Positions 37,713 through 46,459 of a stretch of 64,000 bases of DNA are shown in pieces. The notes under the pieces were generated by a model. It ran no database searches and was not told where the DNA came from. It saw nothing but the letters and a program-made list of their open reading frames with translations. How positions within the stretch are numbered: position 1 is the first letter of the stretch; each line of letters begins with the position of its first letter. Origin of the DNA: CAJBNH01 sp964447285 (GTDB lineage: Bacteria > Myxococcota_A > UBA9042); assembly GCA_964447285.1 (NCBI GenBank), contig CAYURO010000015.1, positions 41,655 to 105,654 of the forward strand. The letters run 5' to 3'. Position numbers and translations under genes: made by a program.

Positions 37713-38849
37713 TCACGCGTCTCGCCCGCCAGCAGACCGCCCCTGGCTCGCTGGCTTGTGACCGGACAAGTGTCGCAACAAACGCGACCAGCGATCTCCG
37801 CGCCACCCATCGAACAGCGGCAGCCACGGTGAGTTGCGATGTCCGCTGGCCACCCGCATGCGCACAAACGGCCGGTGCAGCCCCATGTCGACCCGCGATG
37901 GCACGATGATCTCCGCGCTCGCCCCCAGCGCCGCGGTCTCGCCAGCCCGAGCCTTAGGCAAGTACCGCAGATAGAACGGTCCGTGGTCGACCCGCCGGGA
38001 CAGGTCGAGGTGCAGCCACTCGCTGTCTCCCTGCCGCAAGGTGACCGATCGCGCGCCGGTCATGCCGAATGCGGTGCGATGGGCGCCGCCGAGCTCGAAG
38101 GTCAGGTCCTGAATCACCGTCACGTGGCCCTCGCGGTCCACCTCGACGCCGCGCACGACGGGTCCGCCTCCTTCCTGAGGCCACAGCCCGTAGAAAATGC
38201 GGTCGCAGTCGGGCATCGCCGCCCTGCCCCACAGCCAGGTCACGATGCCAAGTCGATCCAAGCCGACCGAGCTGACGTTGCGGTCGTGATAAACGCGGCC
38301 GTGGGTCCGCAGCTTGAAGTCGCCGGCGCGCAGGGCCACGCAGCCCCAAGCCACGCCCAGCTGCGGCGTCCACGCGTGGGGCGAGTCGCCCAACCCCAGA
38401 TCGGCACCGTTGCGCTGCGGCACGGGTCCGGTCACGACGACGGTGCCGGCAATCGGGGTGTCGCTGCCACTGACGGGACACGAAATTTCGAGATGGACCG
38501 ACCGTGTGCCGCCGTTGTCGACCTGCGTGATGTACGTGTCGCCGAAATTCCAAGCGCCGGCCCCATCCCAGTGGGCCTCCTCGGGAGAGAACTCGCGCAA
38601 GCAGTAGACGACAAGGCGACCGTGGTCGTACAGGCACAGATTCAAGCTGGGTCGTCGGTCGGGAAGCTGGGCGTCATCCCGGCGTACGGAGCTGGCCTGA
38701 CCAGGCAAGAAGGGCAGGCCGAACGACCAGATCGCAATGAGTCCGCTGGTGGTGTCATCCAGCAACTCCAGATACCACCAAGCGAAACCGCCTGGGGACC
38801 GCCACTGGCTCGGTGTGGGAGGGAAGCGGGCGTCGTCCAGCACAATCAC
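37713..38849 (-). CDS. crtC: Carotenoid 1,2-hydratase-like protein (CrtC / hydroxyneurosporene synthase family)
   Basis: 378 residues; GGGAG precedes the ATG at 38849. The family pattern is visible: an N-terminal SPGGFAWWYLELLDD, central FGDTYITQVDNGG, HAWTPQLGVAWGCVALRAG then RVYHDRNVSSVG, TWLWGRA and, near the end, GPFYLRYLPKA. CrtC adds water across the terminal psi end group of acyclic carotenoids. The position, divergent from crtI-crtB in a light-regulated cluster, supports this. The C-terminal 40 residues are basic and possibly membrane-associated. A more distant lipocalin-like CrtC homologue with another substrate cannot be excluded. Confidence 0.78.
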   Translation of the reverse strand: MIVLDDARFPPTPSQWRSPGGFAWWYLELLDDTTSGLIAIWSFGLPFLPGQASSVRRDDAQLPDRRPSLNLCLYDHGRLVVYCLREFSPEEAHWDGAGAWNFGDTYITQVDNGGTRSVHLEISCPVSGSDTPIAGTVVVTGPVPQRNGADLGLGDSPHAWTPQLGVAWGCVALRAGDFKLRTHGRVYHDRNVSSVGLDRLGIVTWLWGRAAMPDCDRIFYGLWPQEGGGPVVRGVEVDREGHVTVIQDLTFELGGAHRTAFGMTGARSVTLRQGDSEWLHLDLSRRVDHGPFYLRYLPKARAGETAALGASAEIIVPSRVDMGLHRPFVRMRVASGHRNSPWLPLFDGWRGDRWSRLLRHLSGHKPASQGRSAGGRDA

Positions 38850-38941
38850 GAGGCTCTTCTCCCTTCAGCGGCGCTGCCGTGTCCGACAGCAAGCTCGCAA
38901 CGTGCATGGTTACACGCGTCCACCGGTCTCGGCGAGATCTT

Positions 38942-38953
38942 CGATGATCATCG
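38942..38953. promoter_or_regulatory. Perfect 12-bp palindrome in the crtC/crtI divergent gap
   Basis: cgatgatcatcg is fully self-complementary. It lies in the 405-base gap 38850-39254 that must hold the promoters of both carotenoid transcripts. A regulator site is possible. The repeats found at the sigma-gene promoter (43316-43368) are not seen here, and no other clear element is. Confidence 0.3.
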
Positions 38954-39254
38954 GCGCGCAGGGGATGCGCCGGATAGTGTGGCAGATCGCAGCGACCCCT
39001 CGGCCGCATCCACTGCTGGCAACGGGACATCGAACTCACCCTCTTCAGCCCGCGAAGAGCGGCGCATCGAAGGACAGGACCGCAAGACCCGAGAAATGGA
39101 CTGCGGCCAAGCGAGCGTGGGTGCAGACCGTTGTGGTTTCAGGCTATCCTGCGAAGGTTGGCTTGCCTCCAGAAGTCCTGCCCCGTGCTCCTCCCCGCCA
39201 TCCCGCGTATTCCCATGGGATCCGCCAGACTCCCCCGATCCGGAGAGTTAGCCC

Positions 39255-40784
39255 ATGCCCCGCATCTCGCACGCTGTCGTTATCGGCTCTGGACTGGGAG
39301 GCTTGGCGGCGGCACTGCGCCTTCGCGCCCGAGGCTATGCCGTGACTGTTCTGGAGGCCCGCGACCAAGCGGGCGGACGGGCCGGCGTGTTTCGCCACGA
39401 CGGCTTCCAGTTTGACGCAGGGCCCACCGTGGTCACGGCGCCCTACCTGTTCGACGAGCTATGGCAGCTGTTCGGAGAACGCCGCGAGGACCACCTGACT
39501 TTCCGGCCGGTGGACCCCTTCTACCGCGTGCAATTCACGACCGGCGAGCACTTCGATTACGTGGGCGAGGAAGAACGCATCCTCGACGAGATCCGCAAAT
39601 TCAACCCGTCCGACGTCGACGGCTACCTGCGGATGGTCCAGCACGCGCAGAAGATCTTCGAGGTCGGCTATCTCAAGCTCGCCGACGTCCCCTTCAACCG
39701 GTTTTCAGACATGCTTCGGGTCGTGCCGGACATGCTCAAGCTGAAGAGCCACCGCAGCGTTTACCAGCTGGTGTCGTCCTACATTCAGGATGACCGACTG
39801 CGGCAGGTGTTCACGTTCCAGCCGCTGCTGGTGGGCGGCAATCCGTTCGACACCTCGTCGATCTACATGCTGATCCACTACTTGGAGCGCAAGTGGGGCG
39901 TGCACTGGGCGCAGGGCGGCACGGCAGCGATCATCCAGGCGATGGTCGATCTGCTGATCCGCCAAGGGGGTGAGGTGCATCTGAACACCCCCGTCGCCGA
40001 AATCGAGATCCAGGGCGACCGCGCCGTTGCCGTCAACGACGTCACGGGCAAGCAGTGGCCGTGCGACCTCGTGGTCGCCAACGCAGATCCTTCGACGGTG
40101 TACTCCCGAATGATCGCGGGGCGGTATCGCACCAAACACACCGACGCACGCGTGGCCGGGGTCCGTCAGAGCATGAGTGCGTTCGTGACCTACTTCGGCA
40201 CCAAGAAGACGTACCCGGACCTCAAGCACCACACGATCGTGCTTGGCCCGCGCTACAAGGGGCTGCTGGACGACGTCTTCAACCGCAAGGTGCTGGCCGA
40301 TGACTTTTCGCTGTACTTGCACGCGCCGACCCGCAGCGACCCGTCGATGGCCCCGCCGGGACACGAGGCGTTCTACGCGCTGTCCCCCATCCCCAACAAC
40401 CGCAGCGGGATCCGGTGGGACCGGCAGGGCGAGGATTATCAGGAGAAGATCCTCGAGTCGCTGGAGGCACGTCTGCTGCCTGGCCTGCGCGACCACATCG
40501 TGACCAAGTCGTTCATCGACACGCGGTTCTTCGCCAAGGAACTGCGGTCGTACGACGGTGCGGCGTTTGGTCCTCAACCGCTGCTGACGCAGTCTGCGTG
40601 GTTTCGCTACCACAACCAGTCCGAGGATGTCGGTGGCCTGTACTTCGTCGGCGCCGGCACCCATCCGGGTGCGGGGATGCCGGGCGTGCTGTCGTCGGCC
40701 AAGGTGCTGGACCGCGTGATTCCTGAACCGGATACGGCTGACGTCGTGCACATCGAGACGCACAAGTATCGGAGCGCGAGGTGA
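39255..40784 (+). CDS. crtI: Phytoene desaturase (carotene desaturase/isomerase)
   Basis: 509 residues, the usual CrtI length; GGAGAG lies about 8 bases before the ATG. The N-terminal FAD-binding Rossmann fold has VVIGSGLGGLAAALRLRARG with the Glu of VTVLEARDQAGGRAG. The mid region has DAGPTVVTAPYLFDEL and FNPSDVDGYLRMV. The C-terminal dinucleotide-binding motif is GLYFVGAGTHPGAGMPGVL. It introduces double bonds into phytoene at the membrane. Its TGA overlaps the GTG of crtB (GTGA), so the two are coupled. Confidence 0.95.
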   Translation: MPRISHAVVIGSGLGGLAAALRLRARGYAVTVLEARDQAGGRAGVFRHDGFQFDAGPTVVTAPYLFDELWQLFGERREDHLTFRPVDPFYRVQFTTGEHFDYVGEEERILDEIRKFNPSDVDGYLRMVQHAQKIFEVGYLKLADVPFNRFSDMLRVVPDMLKLKSHRSVYQLVSSYIQDDRLRQVFTFQPLLVGGNPFDTSSIYMLIHYLERKWGVHWAQGGTAAIIQAMVDLLIRQGGEVHLNTPVAEIEIQGDRAVAVNDVTGKQWPCDLVVANADPSTVYSRMIAGRYRTKHTDARVAGVRQSMSAFVTYFGTKKTYPDLKHHTIVLGPRYKGLLDDVFNRKVLADDFSLYLHAPTRSDPSMAPPGHEAFYALSPIPNNRSGIRWDRQGEDYQEKILESLEARLLPGLRDHIVTKSFIDTRFFAKELRSYDGAAFGPQPLLTQSAWFRYHNQSEDVGGLYFVGAGTHPGAGMPGVLSSAKVLDRVIPEPDTADVVHIETHKYRSAR

Positions 40785-41713
40785 CCTCGCAGCTCCAGCT
40801 CGATGCCCGTGCGGTGCTCGCCCGGCACGCCAAAACCTTCCGTTTTGCCGCCCGGTGGCTTCCCGCCGACGTCCGCGATGACGTTGCCGTGGTCTACGCG
40901 TTTTGCCGCTGGCTGGACGATGTGGCCGACGAGACACCTGACCCCGACGAAGCCGGCCGCGTGCTCCGTGCCGTGCGAAGTCAGGTCGAGGCCGACGTTT
41001 CGACCGACCCTTTGACCCTTGCGTACTTCGAGGTGGCGACGCGCCGAAATCTGCCGCCCCAAGCTGTGCTGGGCTTGATTGACGGGATGCTGCAAGACCT
41101 GCACCCGGTGCGGCTGGCCGACGATCGCGAGCTTGTGCGCTATGGCTGGCACGTCGCGGGCACCGTCGGGATCTTGCTGTGCGGACTGCTGGGTGTCCGG
41201 GACCCGGCGGGCCGTGCGTTCGCCATTGACCTCGGCGTGGCCATGCAACTCAGCAACATTGCGCGTGACGTGGCTGAGGATGCCCAGCACGGTCGCGTCT
41301 ACCTGCCTCGCGCTCGTCTGGAAGCTGCGGGAACGACTCCGGAAGCTGTGCTGGCCGGAACGGCCCCCTTGGACGCCGTCGCCGAAAGCGTGCTGGGGGT
41401 CCTGACGCTGGCAGATCGGTACTATGCAAGTGCTTTCGTTGGTTTGCGATTCATCCCCTGGCGCGGCCGAGTGGCAATTGCCGCCGCCGGATGGCTGTAT
41501 CGCCAGATCGGCGCTCGGCTGCGGGACCGGGCCGGTCACGCACAGTTCGGACGCGTCTACGTCTCGACCTGGCGCAAAGTGCTGGGGCTGATCCCGGCGT
41601 TGGGGCTGTCGCTGAAGGCGTCTTTCTCGTCGCGGCCCCACGATGTGGACCTGCACGTGGCACTCACCGGCTTGTACGGGATCGATCCTCCCGGAACCGC
41701 TCAACAACCCTAG
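40781..41713 (+). CDS. crtB: Phytoene synthase
   Basis: 310 residues with a GTG start that overlaps the crtI stop. Squalene/phytoene synthase family: first Asp-rich motif in FCRWLDDVADE, second in LSNIARDVAEDAQHGRVYLP, and the signature YGWHVAGTVGILLCGLLG. It condenses two geranylgeranyl diphosphates to phytoene. No GGPP synthase (crtE) is seen in the window. It is convergent with the CarH-like regulator gene, with stops overlapping by 3 bases. Confidence 0.94.
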   Translation: MTSQLQLDARAVLARHAKTFRFAARWLPADVRDDVAVVYAFCRWLDDVADETPDPDEAGRVLRAVRSQVEADVSTDPLTLAYFEVATRRNLPPQAVLGLIDGMLQDLHPVRLADDRELVRYGWHVAGTVGILLCGLLGVRDPAGRAFAIDLGVAMQLSNIARDVAEDAQHGRVYLPRARLEAAGTTPEAVLAGTAPLDAVAESVLGVLTLADRYYASAFVGLRFIPWRGRVAIAAAGWLYRQIGARLRDRAGHAQFGRVYVSTWRKVLGLIPALGLSLKASFSSRPHDVDLHVALTGLYGIDPPGTAQQP

Positions 41714-42669
41714 TGCGCGTGCGCCAGCGTGGCGGCCCAGCCGCTCAGACCTTCCAGCCCCCCCGGATCCACGACGCCAGGCACCGCGCGGGGTGCTCCG
41801 CCGCCCCCGACGACCAAATCGACATCGGCGGGCAGCACCCGGCGCAGCTCGGCCAGCCGCGCACGTGCCAGCTGCACGGGCATCCATGCCGCAAGACTGA
41901 CCGCGACGGCGGTCGCCTTCGACTGGGCCGCTGCCTTGGCCATGTCGGCGTACGGCACGTTGGCGCCCAGAAACACCAGCCGCAAGCCGGCCAGGGCCAG
42001 CACCAGCGCGACCATGTGCAGGCCCAACACGTGCTCCTCTCCCGGCAGATTGCCCAAGACGACGACGGGTCCGCGATTCTCGGCTGCAAGCGGCATCCAA
42101 GTGCGGGCCAGCTGCTCTCGCACCCGCTCGGTCGCAAAGTGCTCGTGGGCAACGGAGATCCGCCGCTCAGACCACTGACGTCCCAGCTCGTGCAGAAACG
42201 GCGCCAGACGCTGGGTCAGGCAAAGCACGACCCCCATCTGCCCCAACGCACGATTCATCTCGCGGTCGAGGGTATGGGCATCCAAACGACCGACGGCCCC
42301 CATCCAAGTGCGCAACCAGACGTTGTCGTGCACATCGCGCGAGTCGTCGTCCGCCTTCGAACCCTCCGGAACGGTCGCCGCCGCACGCTCTCCCAACATC
42401 TTCTGCAACTGTTCTTGGGACAGTGCGACGACCAGCGACGCCCGGTGCCCCGCCTCCAATGCCTGACGGACCAAGGTCAGCCGCTCCAACGTGTCGGGGG
42501 TGTACTCTCGCTGACCAGAGGTGGACCGCTCTGGCGCCGGAAAGCCGTACCGGCGCTCCCAGGTCCGCAGCGTCTCTACCGGGATGCCGGCAGCGCGCGC
42601 CAGAACGCCAATCGACAGCCGTGCCAAGCCGTCGGCGGTGACATCGGGAACGGACCTCGCGCGAGTCAT
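41710..42669 (-). CDS. carH: CarH/LitR-type MerR regulator with a cobalamin light-sensing domain
   Basis: 319 residues; GAGG lies 4 bases before the ATG. MerR winged helix at 18-85 (IGVLARAAGIPVETLRTWER, YGFPAPERSTSGQREYTP). A four-helix region with the photoreceptor signature W166-x9-E176-H177, then a Rossmann B12 domain with E211-x-H213 (lower axial His) and FLGANVPYADM. In the family, adenosylcobalamin drives tetramerisation and DNA binding in the dark, and light breaks the Co-C bond and releases DNA. All these residues are intact here, so light sensing is likely. It sits 31 bases downstream of the ECF sigma gene, in one operon. Probable targets are that operon and crt. Confidence 0.93.
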   Translation of the reverse strand: MTRARSVPDVTADGLARLSIGVLARAAGIPVETLRTWERRYGFPAPERSTSGQREYTPDTLERLTLVRQALEAGHRASLVVALSQEQLQKMLGERAAATVPEGSKADDDSRDVHDNVWLRTWMGAVGRLDAHTLDREMNRALGQMGVVLCLTQRLAPFLHELGRQWSERRISVAHEHFATERVREQLARTWMPLAAENRGPVVVLGNLPGEEHVLGLHMVALVLALAGLRLVFLGANVPYADMAKAAAQSKATAVAVSLAAWMPVQLARARLAELRRVLPADVDLVVGGGGAPRAVPGVVDPGGLEGLSGWAATLAHAH

Positions 42670-42700
42670 GCAACCTCAAGTCGACGCGCCGAAGCGCGGC

Positions 42701-43282
42701 CTACGCGAACGACAGCTCGCACTCGGAACGCAGCATGTGGCGCACGCGATGCAGGCGCGCCTTGACCGCGGCAAGCGACAACCCTGTGTCGACTGAATAT
42801 TCTTGGGCGGTTTCTCCGTCGACGCCTACACGCATCAGGATGTCGCGGTTCAGCGGGTCCAGCTGCTGCAGCGCAGTCTCGAAGCGACGGGCCAGTTGGC
42901 GATGCTGAAAGTTGATCTCGGGACGCAGGGACGTCGGGTCGTCGCTGCCGTCGAGGATCGCCCGCTCCAGTGCCTCGCCTTCGGTGGGGATCGGAACGCG
43001 CTTGCGCTTGCGAAGCAGCATCTTGGCGCTGTTGTGCGTAACGCGGTACAGCCAAGTCGAGAACTGCGAGTCGCCGCGAAAGCTGTCGGCCTTGCGAACG
43101 ACGGTCCAGATCACGTCCTGCAAGACCTCTTCGGCGTCCCAGTCGTCCCGCACGATGGGCATGGCAATCGCGAGAATGCGGTGGCGGTACTGGGTGTAGA
43201 ACGCTTGTACGGCGGCCGCGTCATGACGGGCTAGGCCAGCAAGCAGGGCTTCTTCAGAGCGGGGGGCGGTCGAAGTGTTCAA
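42701..43282 (-). CDS. ECF-type RNA polymerase sigma factor (CarQ/LitS-like by context)
   Basis: 193 residues from a TTG at 43282 preceded by GGAGG at 5 bases; a GTG at 43303 has no ribosome site. Sigma region 2: YTQYRHRILAIAMPIVRDDW, DAEEVLQDVIWTVV and FSTWLYRVTHNSA. Region 4: LDPLNRDILMRVGVDGETAQE with the helix-turn-helix GLSLAAVKARLHRVRHML. No anti-sigma gene is adjacent; instead a B12 photoreceptor repressor follows, as in the LitR-LitS pairing of actinobacteria. It probably transcribes the crt genes when light lifts repression. Confidence 0.9.
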   Translation of the reverse strand: MNTSTAPRSEEALLAGLARHDAAAVQAFYTQYRHRILAIAMPIVRDDWDAEEVLQDVIWTVVRKADSFRGDSQFSTWLYRVTHNSAKMLLRKRKRVPIPTEGEALERAILDGSDDPTSLRPEINFQHRQLARRFETALQQLDPLNRDILMRVGVDGETAQEYSVDTGLSLAAVKARLHRVRHMLRSECELSFA

Positions 43283-43310
43283 TGTGGCCTCCGGGGTGTT
43301 CACGATGGAC

Positions 43311-43339
43311 AAGGTATGAACAGCTATTGAACTGGTCAA
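43311..43339 (-). promoter_or_regulatory. Promoter of the sigma-regulator operon
   Basis: Minus-strand TTGACC (43334-43339), exactly 17 bases, then TACCTT (43311-43316), giving a leader of about 20-25 bases before the TTG at 43282. It is overlaid by the repeats of the next entry. Confidence 0.55.
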
Positions 43340-43368
43340 GGGGAATCTTTGAACTGTATCAGGAACAG
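43316..43368. promoter_or_regulatory. Tandem 11-bp-spaced operator repeats, putative CarH-type site
   Basis: Plus-strand octamers ATGAACAG (43316), TTGAACTG (43327), TTGAACTG (43349) and AGGAACAG (43361) start at offsets 0, 11, 33 and 45, close to multiples of 11. CarH-type tetramers are known to bind consecutive 11-bp repeats across the -35 region; these repeats cover the -35 box and spacer of the sigma operon promoter. AACTGT and ACAGTT (43351-43369) also form an inverted pair. Confidence 0.55.
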
Positions 43369-43508
43369 TTTGTTTCCTACAAGAGAACAATCGGCAGGGA
43401 TTGCCGACTCGGACGGTCGGTGTGACGCCCGCATCGTTCTCTCGGCGAGAACAGTGCATCCTGCGAAGCCCCTCTGGCCGCCTGCACAAGAAACGCTAGC
43501 TTGTGCAC

Positions 43509-44444
43509 ATGAACAGCCTTGCCCAATTGAGCCGCCGGCGGTTGCTTGCCCTGCTGGGTCTGGCCGCCTGCACACCCGCCCGATCGCGGCTGGAGACCCC
43601 GATGTCCGCTCCGTTGCCCACGGCCCCTGCTTCTTTGCCTGTCCAACCCTCTGTTGTCGCACCACAACGGATGCCCGCCGTCTTCTTCAGCCACGGCGCG
43701 CCGACCCGCGTCCTCGACGCCCAGGCAGGCCGCGGTTTCGTCCAGTGGGGCAAGGTCTTGCCGCGACCGCGCGCGGTGCTGGTTGTGTCGGCGCATTGGG
43801 AGAGCGGTGCGGTGCAGATCGGTAGCACGACCACGCGAGAATTAATCTATGACTTCTATGGGTTCCCGGACGACATGTACCACCTGCGCTACGATGCGCC
43901 GGTGGCGGCCGATCTCGCCCCGCGGGTGCAGGCGCTGCTAAGGGCGATGCCTCAGGTAGGCCCGTCAGGCGTGACGCGCTTGGACTCGCGCGGCTGGGAC
44001 CACGGCGTGTGGACTGCCCTGATGCCGTTGTTTCCGAACGCCGACGTGCCCGTGCTGCAAATCTCGCTGCCGACGTGGAGCGCCGACGCCCTGCTGCGGT
44101 TGGGCCGCGAGCTGGCGCCGCTGCGGGACGAGGGCGTGATGGTTCTTGCGTCCGGCAACGCGACGCACAACTTGGGCAGGGTGGACTTCCAGGGGCGCAC
44201 GCCACCGCCCGCTTGGGCTGTCGAATTCGATGCTTGGCTGGCAGAGACAAGTGCCCGCGGCGACTGGGATACGCTGGCCGACGCGCCCAACAAGGCGCCT
44301 GCCTTCCGCACCAACCACCCTTCGGTTGAGCACTGGACGCCAATCCTGGTGGCGGCCGGCGCGGGCGGCGACTCTGCCGTGACCTTCCCCGTCACGGGTT
44401 GGGAGTTCGGCAGCTTGTCCCGGCGCTCTCTGCAGCTCGGCTAG
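43509..44444 (+). CDS. Exported LigB/DODA-type extradiol dioxygenase-like lipoprotein
   Basis: 311 residues from the ATG at 43509 (a GTG lies 6 bases upstream; neither has a clear ribosome site). The N-terminus SRRRLLALLGLAAC combines a twin-Arg-like motif with a lipobox. The mature domain matches the class III ring-opening dioxygenase YgiD/4,5-DOPA dioxygenase: AVFFSHGAPTRVLD and VVSAHWESG (metal His), YDFYGFPDDMYHLRYDAP, GWDHGVWTALMPLFPNADVPVLQISL and a final FRTNHPSVEHWTPI. Family members cleave catechols using a bound metal and are normally cytoplasmic, so export is odd. It is divergent from the light-operon promoter across 226 bases and could share its control. Confidence 0.82.
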   Translation: MNSLAQLSRRRLLALLGLAACTPARSRLETPMSAPLPTAPASLPVQPSVVAPQRMPAVFFSHGAPTRVLDAQAGRGFVQWGKVLPRPRAVLVVSAHWESGAVQIGSTTTRELIYDFYGFPDDMYHLRYDAPVAADLAPRVQALLRAMPQVGPSGVTRLDSRGWDHGVWTALMPLFPNADVPVLQISLPTWSADALLRLGRELAPLRDEGVMVLASGNATHNLGRVDFQGRTPPPAWAVEFDAWLAETSARGDWDTLADAPNKAPAFRTNHPSVEHWTPILVAAGAGGDSAVTFPVTGWEFGSLSRRSLQLG

Positions 44445-44459
44445 GTCCCGCAACCGGTC

Positions 44460-45164
44460 CTAACTCAAGAGGATTTGGTTCAGCCTCGCCCACGTCGGCA
44501 GGTCCGCAGCAAGCGCATGGCCGGCCAGGGCCACCACGGGCCGCGCCCCTCGCAACGCGTTGATCGCAAAGGCATGGTCCCACTCGGCCAAGCGGTCGGG
44601 GCGCACCTCGGCGGTTTCCAGCTCGGCGCCCAGGGCATCGAGCAGCACCGCTTCGGCCACCGAGGGCAGCCGGTCGCGAGTCGCCATGCGAAACAGCCGC
44701 CCTTCACGTTGAAACAGCAGCGCTGCCATCGTCGTCTCGGTCAGGCAGCCTGCTGCGTCCAACAGCGCCACGTCCTCCCAGCCGCCCTGCCGTGCATCGG
44801 CGCGCAGCCGCAGCAGCTCAGCGGCGTGCAGGATCTTGTGCTGCGTGTGCAGGGCGTTCCGCTCGTCGCTCGCAAGCGCCAGCCGCAGCGGGCCGTCACC
44901 GGCCGGGTCGTGCCGCATCACTGCCACCTCCCACTCGTCGTCGACCGACCTCGCACCCAAGCGGATGAACAGGTTCACGCGCGCCACGCCGTCCTGCAGC
45001 CCGCCGCTGTGCACCGCCTGCCCGGCTCGCTCGGCCAGATCGAGGGGAGGCGGCGGTCGGTCCCAGACCCGCAGGCTGGCCGCAAGCCGGGCAAGGTGCC
45101 GCCCCAAGTGTCGCAACTCTCCGTTGCGCCAAGCGATCGTCTCGTACAGGCCGGGAATCGTCAT
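44460..45164 (-). CDS. pabC: Aminodeoxychorismate lyase (PLP, class IV aminotransferase fold)
   Basis: 234 residues starting MTIPGLYETIAWRNGEL; the ATG overlaps the pabB TGA. PLP-binding Lys is in HTQHKILHAAELLRLR, followed by the cofactor motif CLTETTMAALLFQREGRLF and a late RDRLPSVAEAVLLDAL. The enzyme releases pyruvate from 4-amino-4-deoxychorismate to give p-aminobenzoate for folate. A D-amino-acid transaminase is the usual alternative for this fold, but the pabA-pabB context settles it. Confidence 0.88.
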   Translation of the reverse strand: MTIPGLYETIAWRNGELRHLGRHLARLAASLRVWDRPPPPLDLAERAGQAVHSGGLQDGVARVNLFIRLGARSVDDEWEVAVMRHDPAGDGPLRLALASDERNALHTQHKILHAAELLRLRADARQGGWEDVALLDAAGCLTETTMAALLFQREGRLFRMATRDRLPSVAEAVLLDALGAELETAEVRPDRLAEWDHAFAINALRGARPVVALAGHALAADLPTWARLNQILLS

Positions 45165-46459
45165 GGCTTCGTCCACTCCAGGAACGGCCGCGCCTTGGCC
45201 ATGGTCTCCAGGTACTCCCGCGCCGGGTCTGAGTCGACCACGATGCCGCTGCCGGCTCCGTAGCTCAGCTCGCGCCGGTCCTCGTGCCAGACGGCGGTGC
45301 GGATCGCGACCGAGCTGTCCAGCTCCCGCGGCCCCCGCAGCGCCAGCACCGTCCCGCAATACACCCCGCGATCATGGGGTTCCAGTGCATCGATCAGCTC
45401 CAGCGCGGTCGACTTGGGGCATCCCGTCACCGATCCCCCCGGCAGCGCGTCCAGCAGCAAGTCCAGCGCATCGCGGTCCGGCCGCAGCTCGCCGACCACG
45501 TCGCTGTACAGCTGCAGCAGGCGCCCGACGCGAAACCAGGCCTTGTGTCGCTCGACCTTGACCGACCCGTACGCGCAGTGCGGCGAGATGTCGTTGCGCA
45601 GCAGGTCGACGATCATCGACAACTCCGCGTCCTCCTTGGGGGAACCGCGTAACCGCTCCACCAACCCGGACGCGAACCGCTCAAACGCCAGCGTGCCCTT
45701 GATCGGCTGCGTCAGCACCTTCCCATCGCGCACCTGCAGAAACCGCTCTGGCGAGCTAGACACCACCGCCATGCCCGGCGCCCGATACAGCGCCTGGAAT
45801 CCCGCCGGCCGCTGCCTCACGAGGTGCTGAAACAGAGCCGCAGGGTCCACGGCTGATACGGGAATCGTCAGCAAGGTCGACAGGTTCAGCTGATACACAT
45901 CGCCCGCATGGATGTGTGCCAGCGTCTCGGCCACCGCCGCCTCGTAGTCCTCGCGTCCCAGCGACGCCGTCACCGGTCCGGTCGGCCCGAGCAGCAGCGG
46001 CCCCAACGCCTCGCTTCGGTGTTCGGCGCGCGCAAGGGCCCGTTGCACCTCCGCCGCCAGCGCAGGTTCGTCCGCCGCCCACTCCAACCGCCCGGCGACC
46101 GGGTCGAACCGCACCGTCGCTGCGTAGCGCCGCAAGTGGCCCAGCCGCCCTCGCGTCGCACGGTCGACCGACACGCCTCGCAAGTGGAGACCGTAGCCGT
46201 ACCCCAAAAAGCCCAGCACCAGTCCCGGCTTGTCAAACGCAAAGTGCTTCAGGTCGTCAGGCGTGGTGGCAGAGGTGACCTCCAACTCGTCTGTCGGAGC
46301 AAACGCCGCCCAGCCCGCAGACCACGCGGGTCCGCTGCCGCCCGGCAACAGCACGTCGGCGTCGCAGCGGCGGGCCAGGCAGTCGGCGACGCGGGCGAAC
46401 CGCGCGGCGTCAGCGCAGACCGAGGAGGCAAAGCGCGGTATGGACAATGGAACCGCCAT
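45161..46459 (-). CDS. pabB: Aminodeoxychorismate synthase component I
   Basis: 432 residues, typical of PabB. The chorismate-binding core includes VYQLNLSTLLTIPV, MAVVSSSPERFLQV, LTQPIKGTLAFER, ELSMIVDLLRNDIS, PGGSVTGCPKSTALELIDAL and YGAGSGIVVDSDP. The PIKGT Lys is the PabB-type nucleophile, in contrast to anthranilate synthase. It aminates chorismate with ammonia supplied by PabA. Its start lies about 50 bases inside pabA and its stop overlaps pabC. Confidence 0.93.
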   Translation of the reverse strand: MAVPLSIPRFASSVCADAARFARVADCLARRCDADVLLPGGSGPAWSAGWAAFAPTDELEVTSATTPDDLKHFAFDKPGLVLGFLGYGYGLHLRGVSVDRATRGRLGHLRRYAATVRFDPVAGRLEWAADEPALAAEVQRALARAEHRSEALGPLLLGPTGPVTASLGREDYEAAVAETLAHIHAGDVYQLNLSTLLTIPVSAVDPAALFQHLVRQRPAGFQALYRAPGMAVVSSSPERFLQVRDGKVLTQPIKGTLAFERFASGLVERLRGSPKEDAELSMIVDLLRNDISPHCAYGSVKVERHKAWFRVGRLLQLYSDVVGELRPDRDALDLLLDALPGGSVTGCPKSTALELIDALEPHDRGVYCGTVLALRGPRELDSSVAIRTAVWHEDRRELSYGAGSGIVVDSDPAREYLETMAKARPFLEWTKP

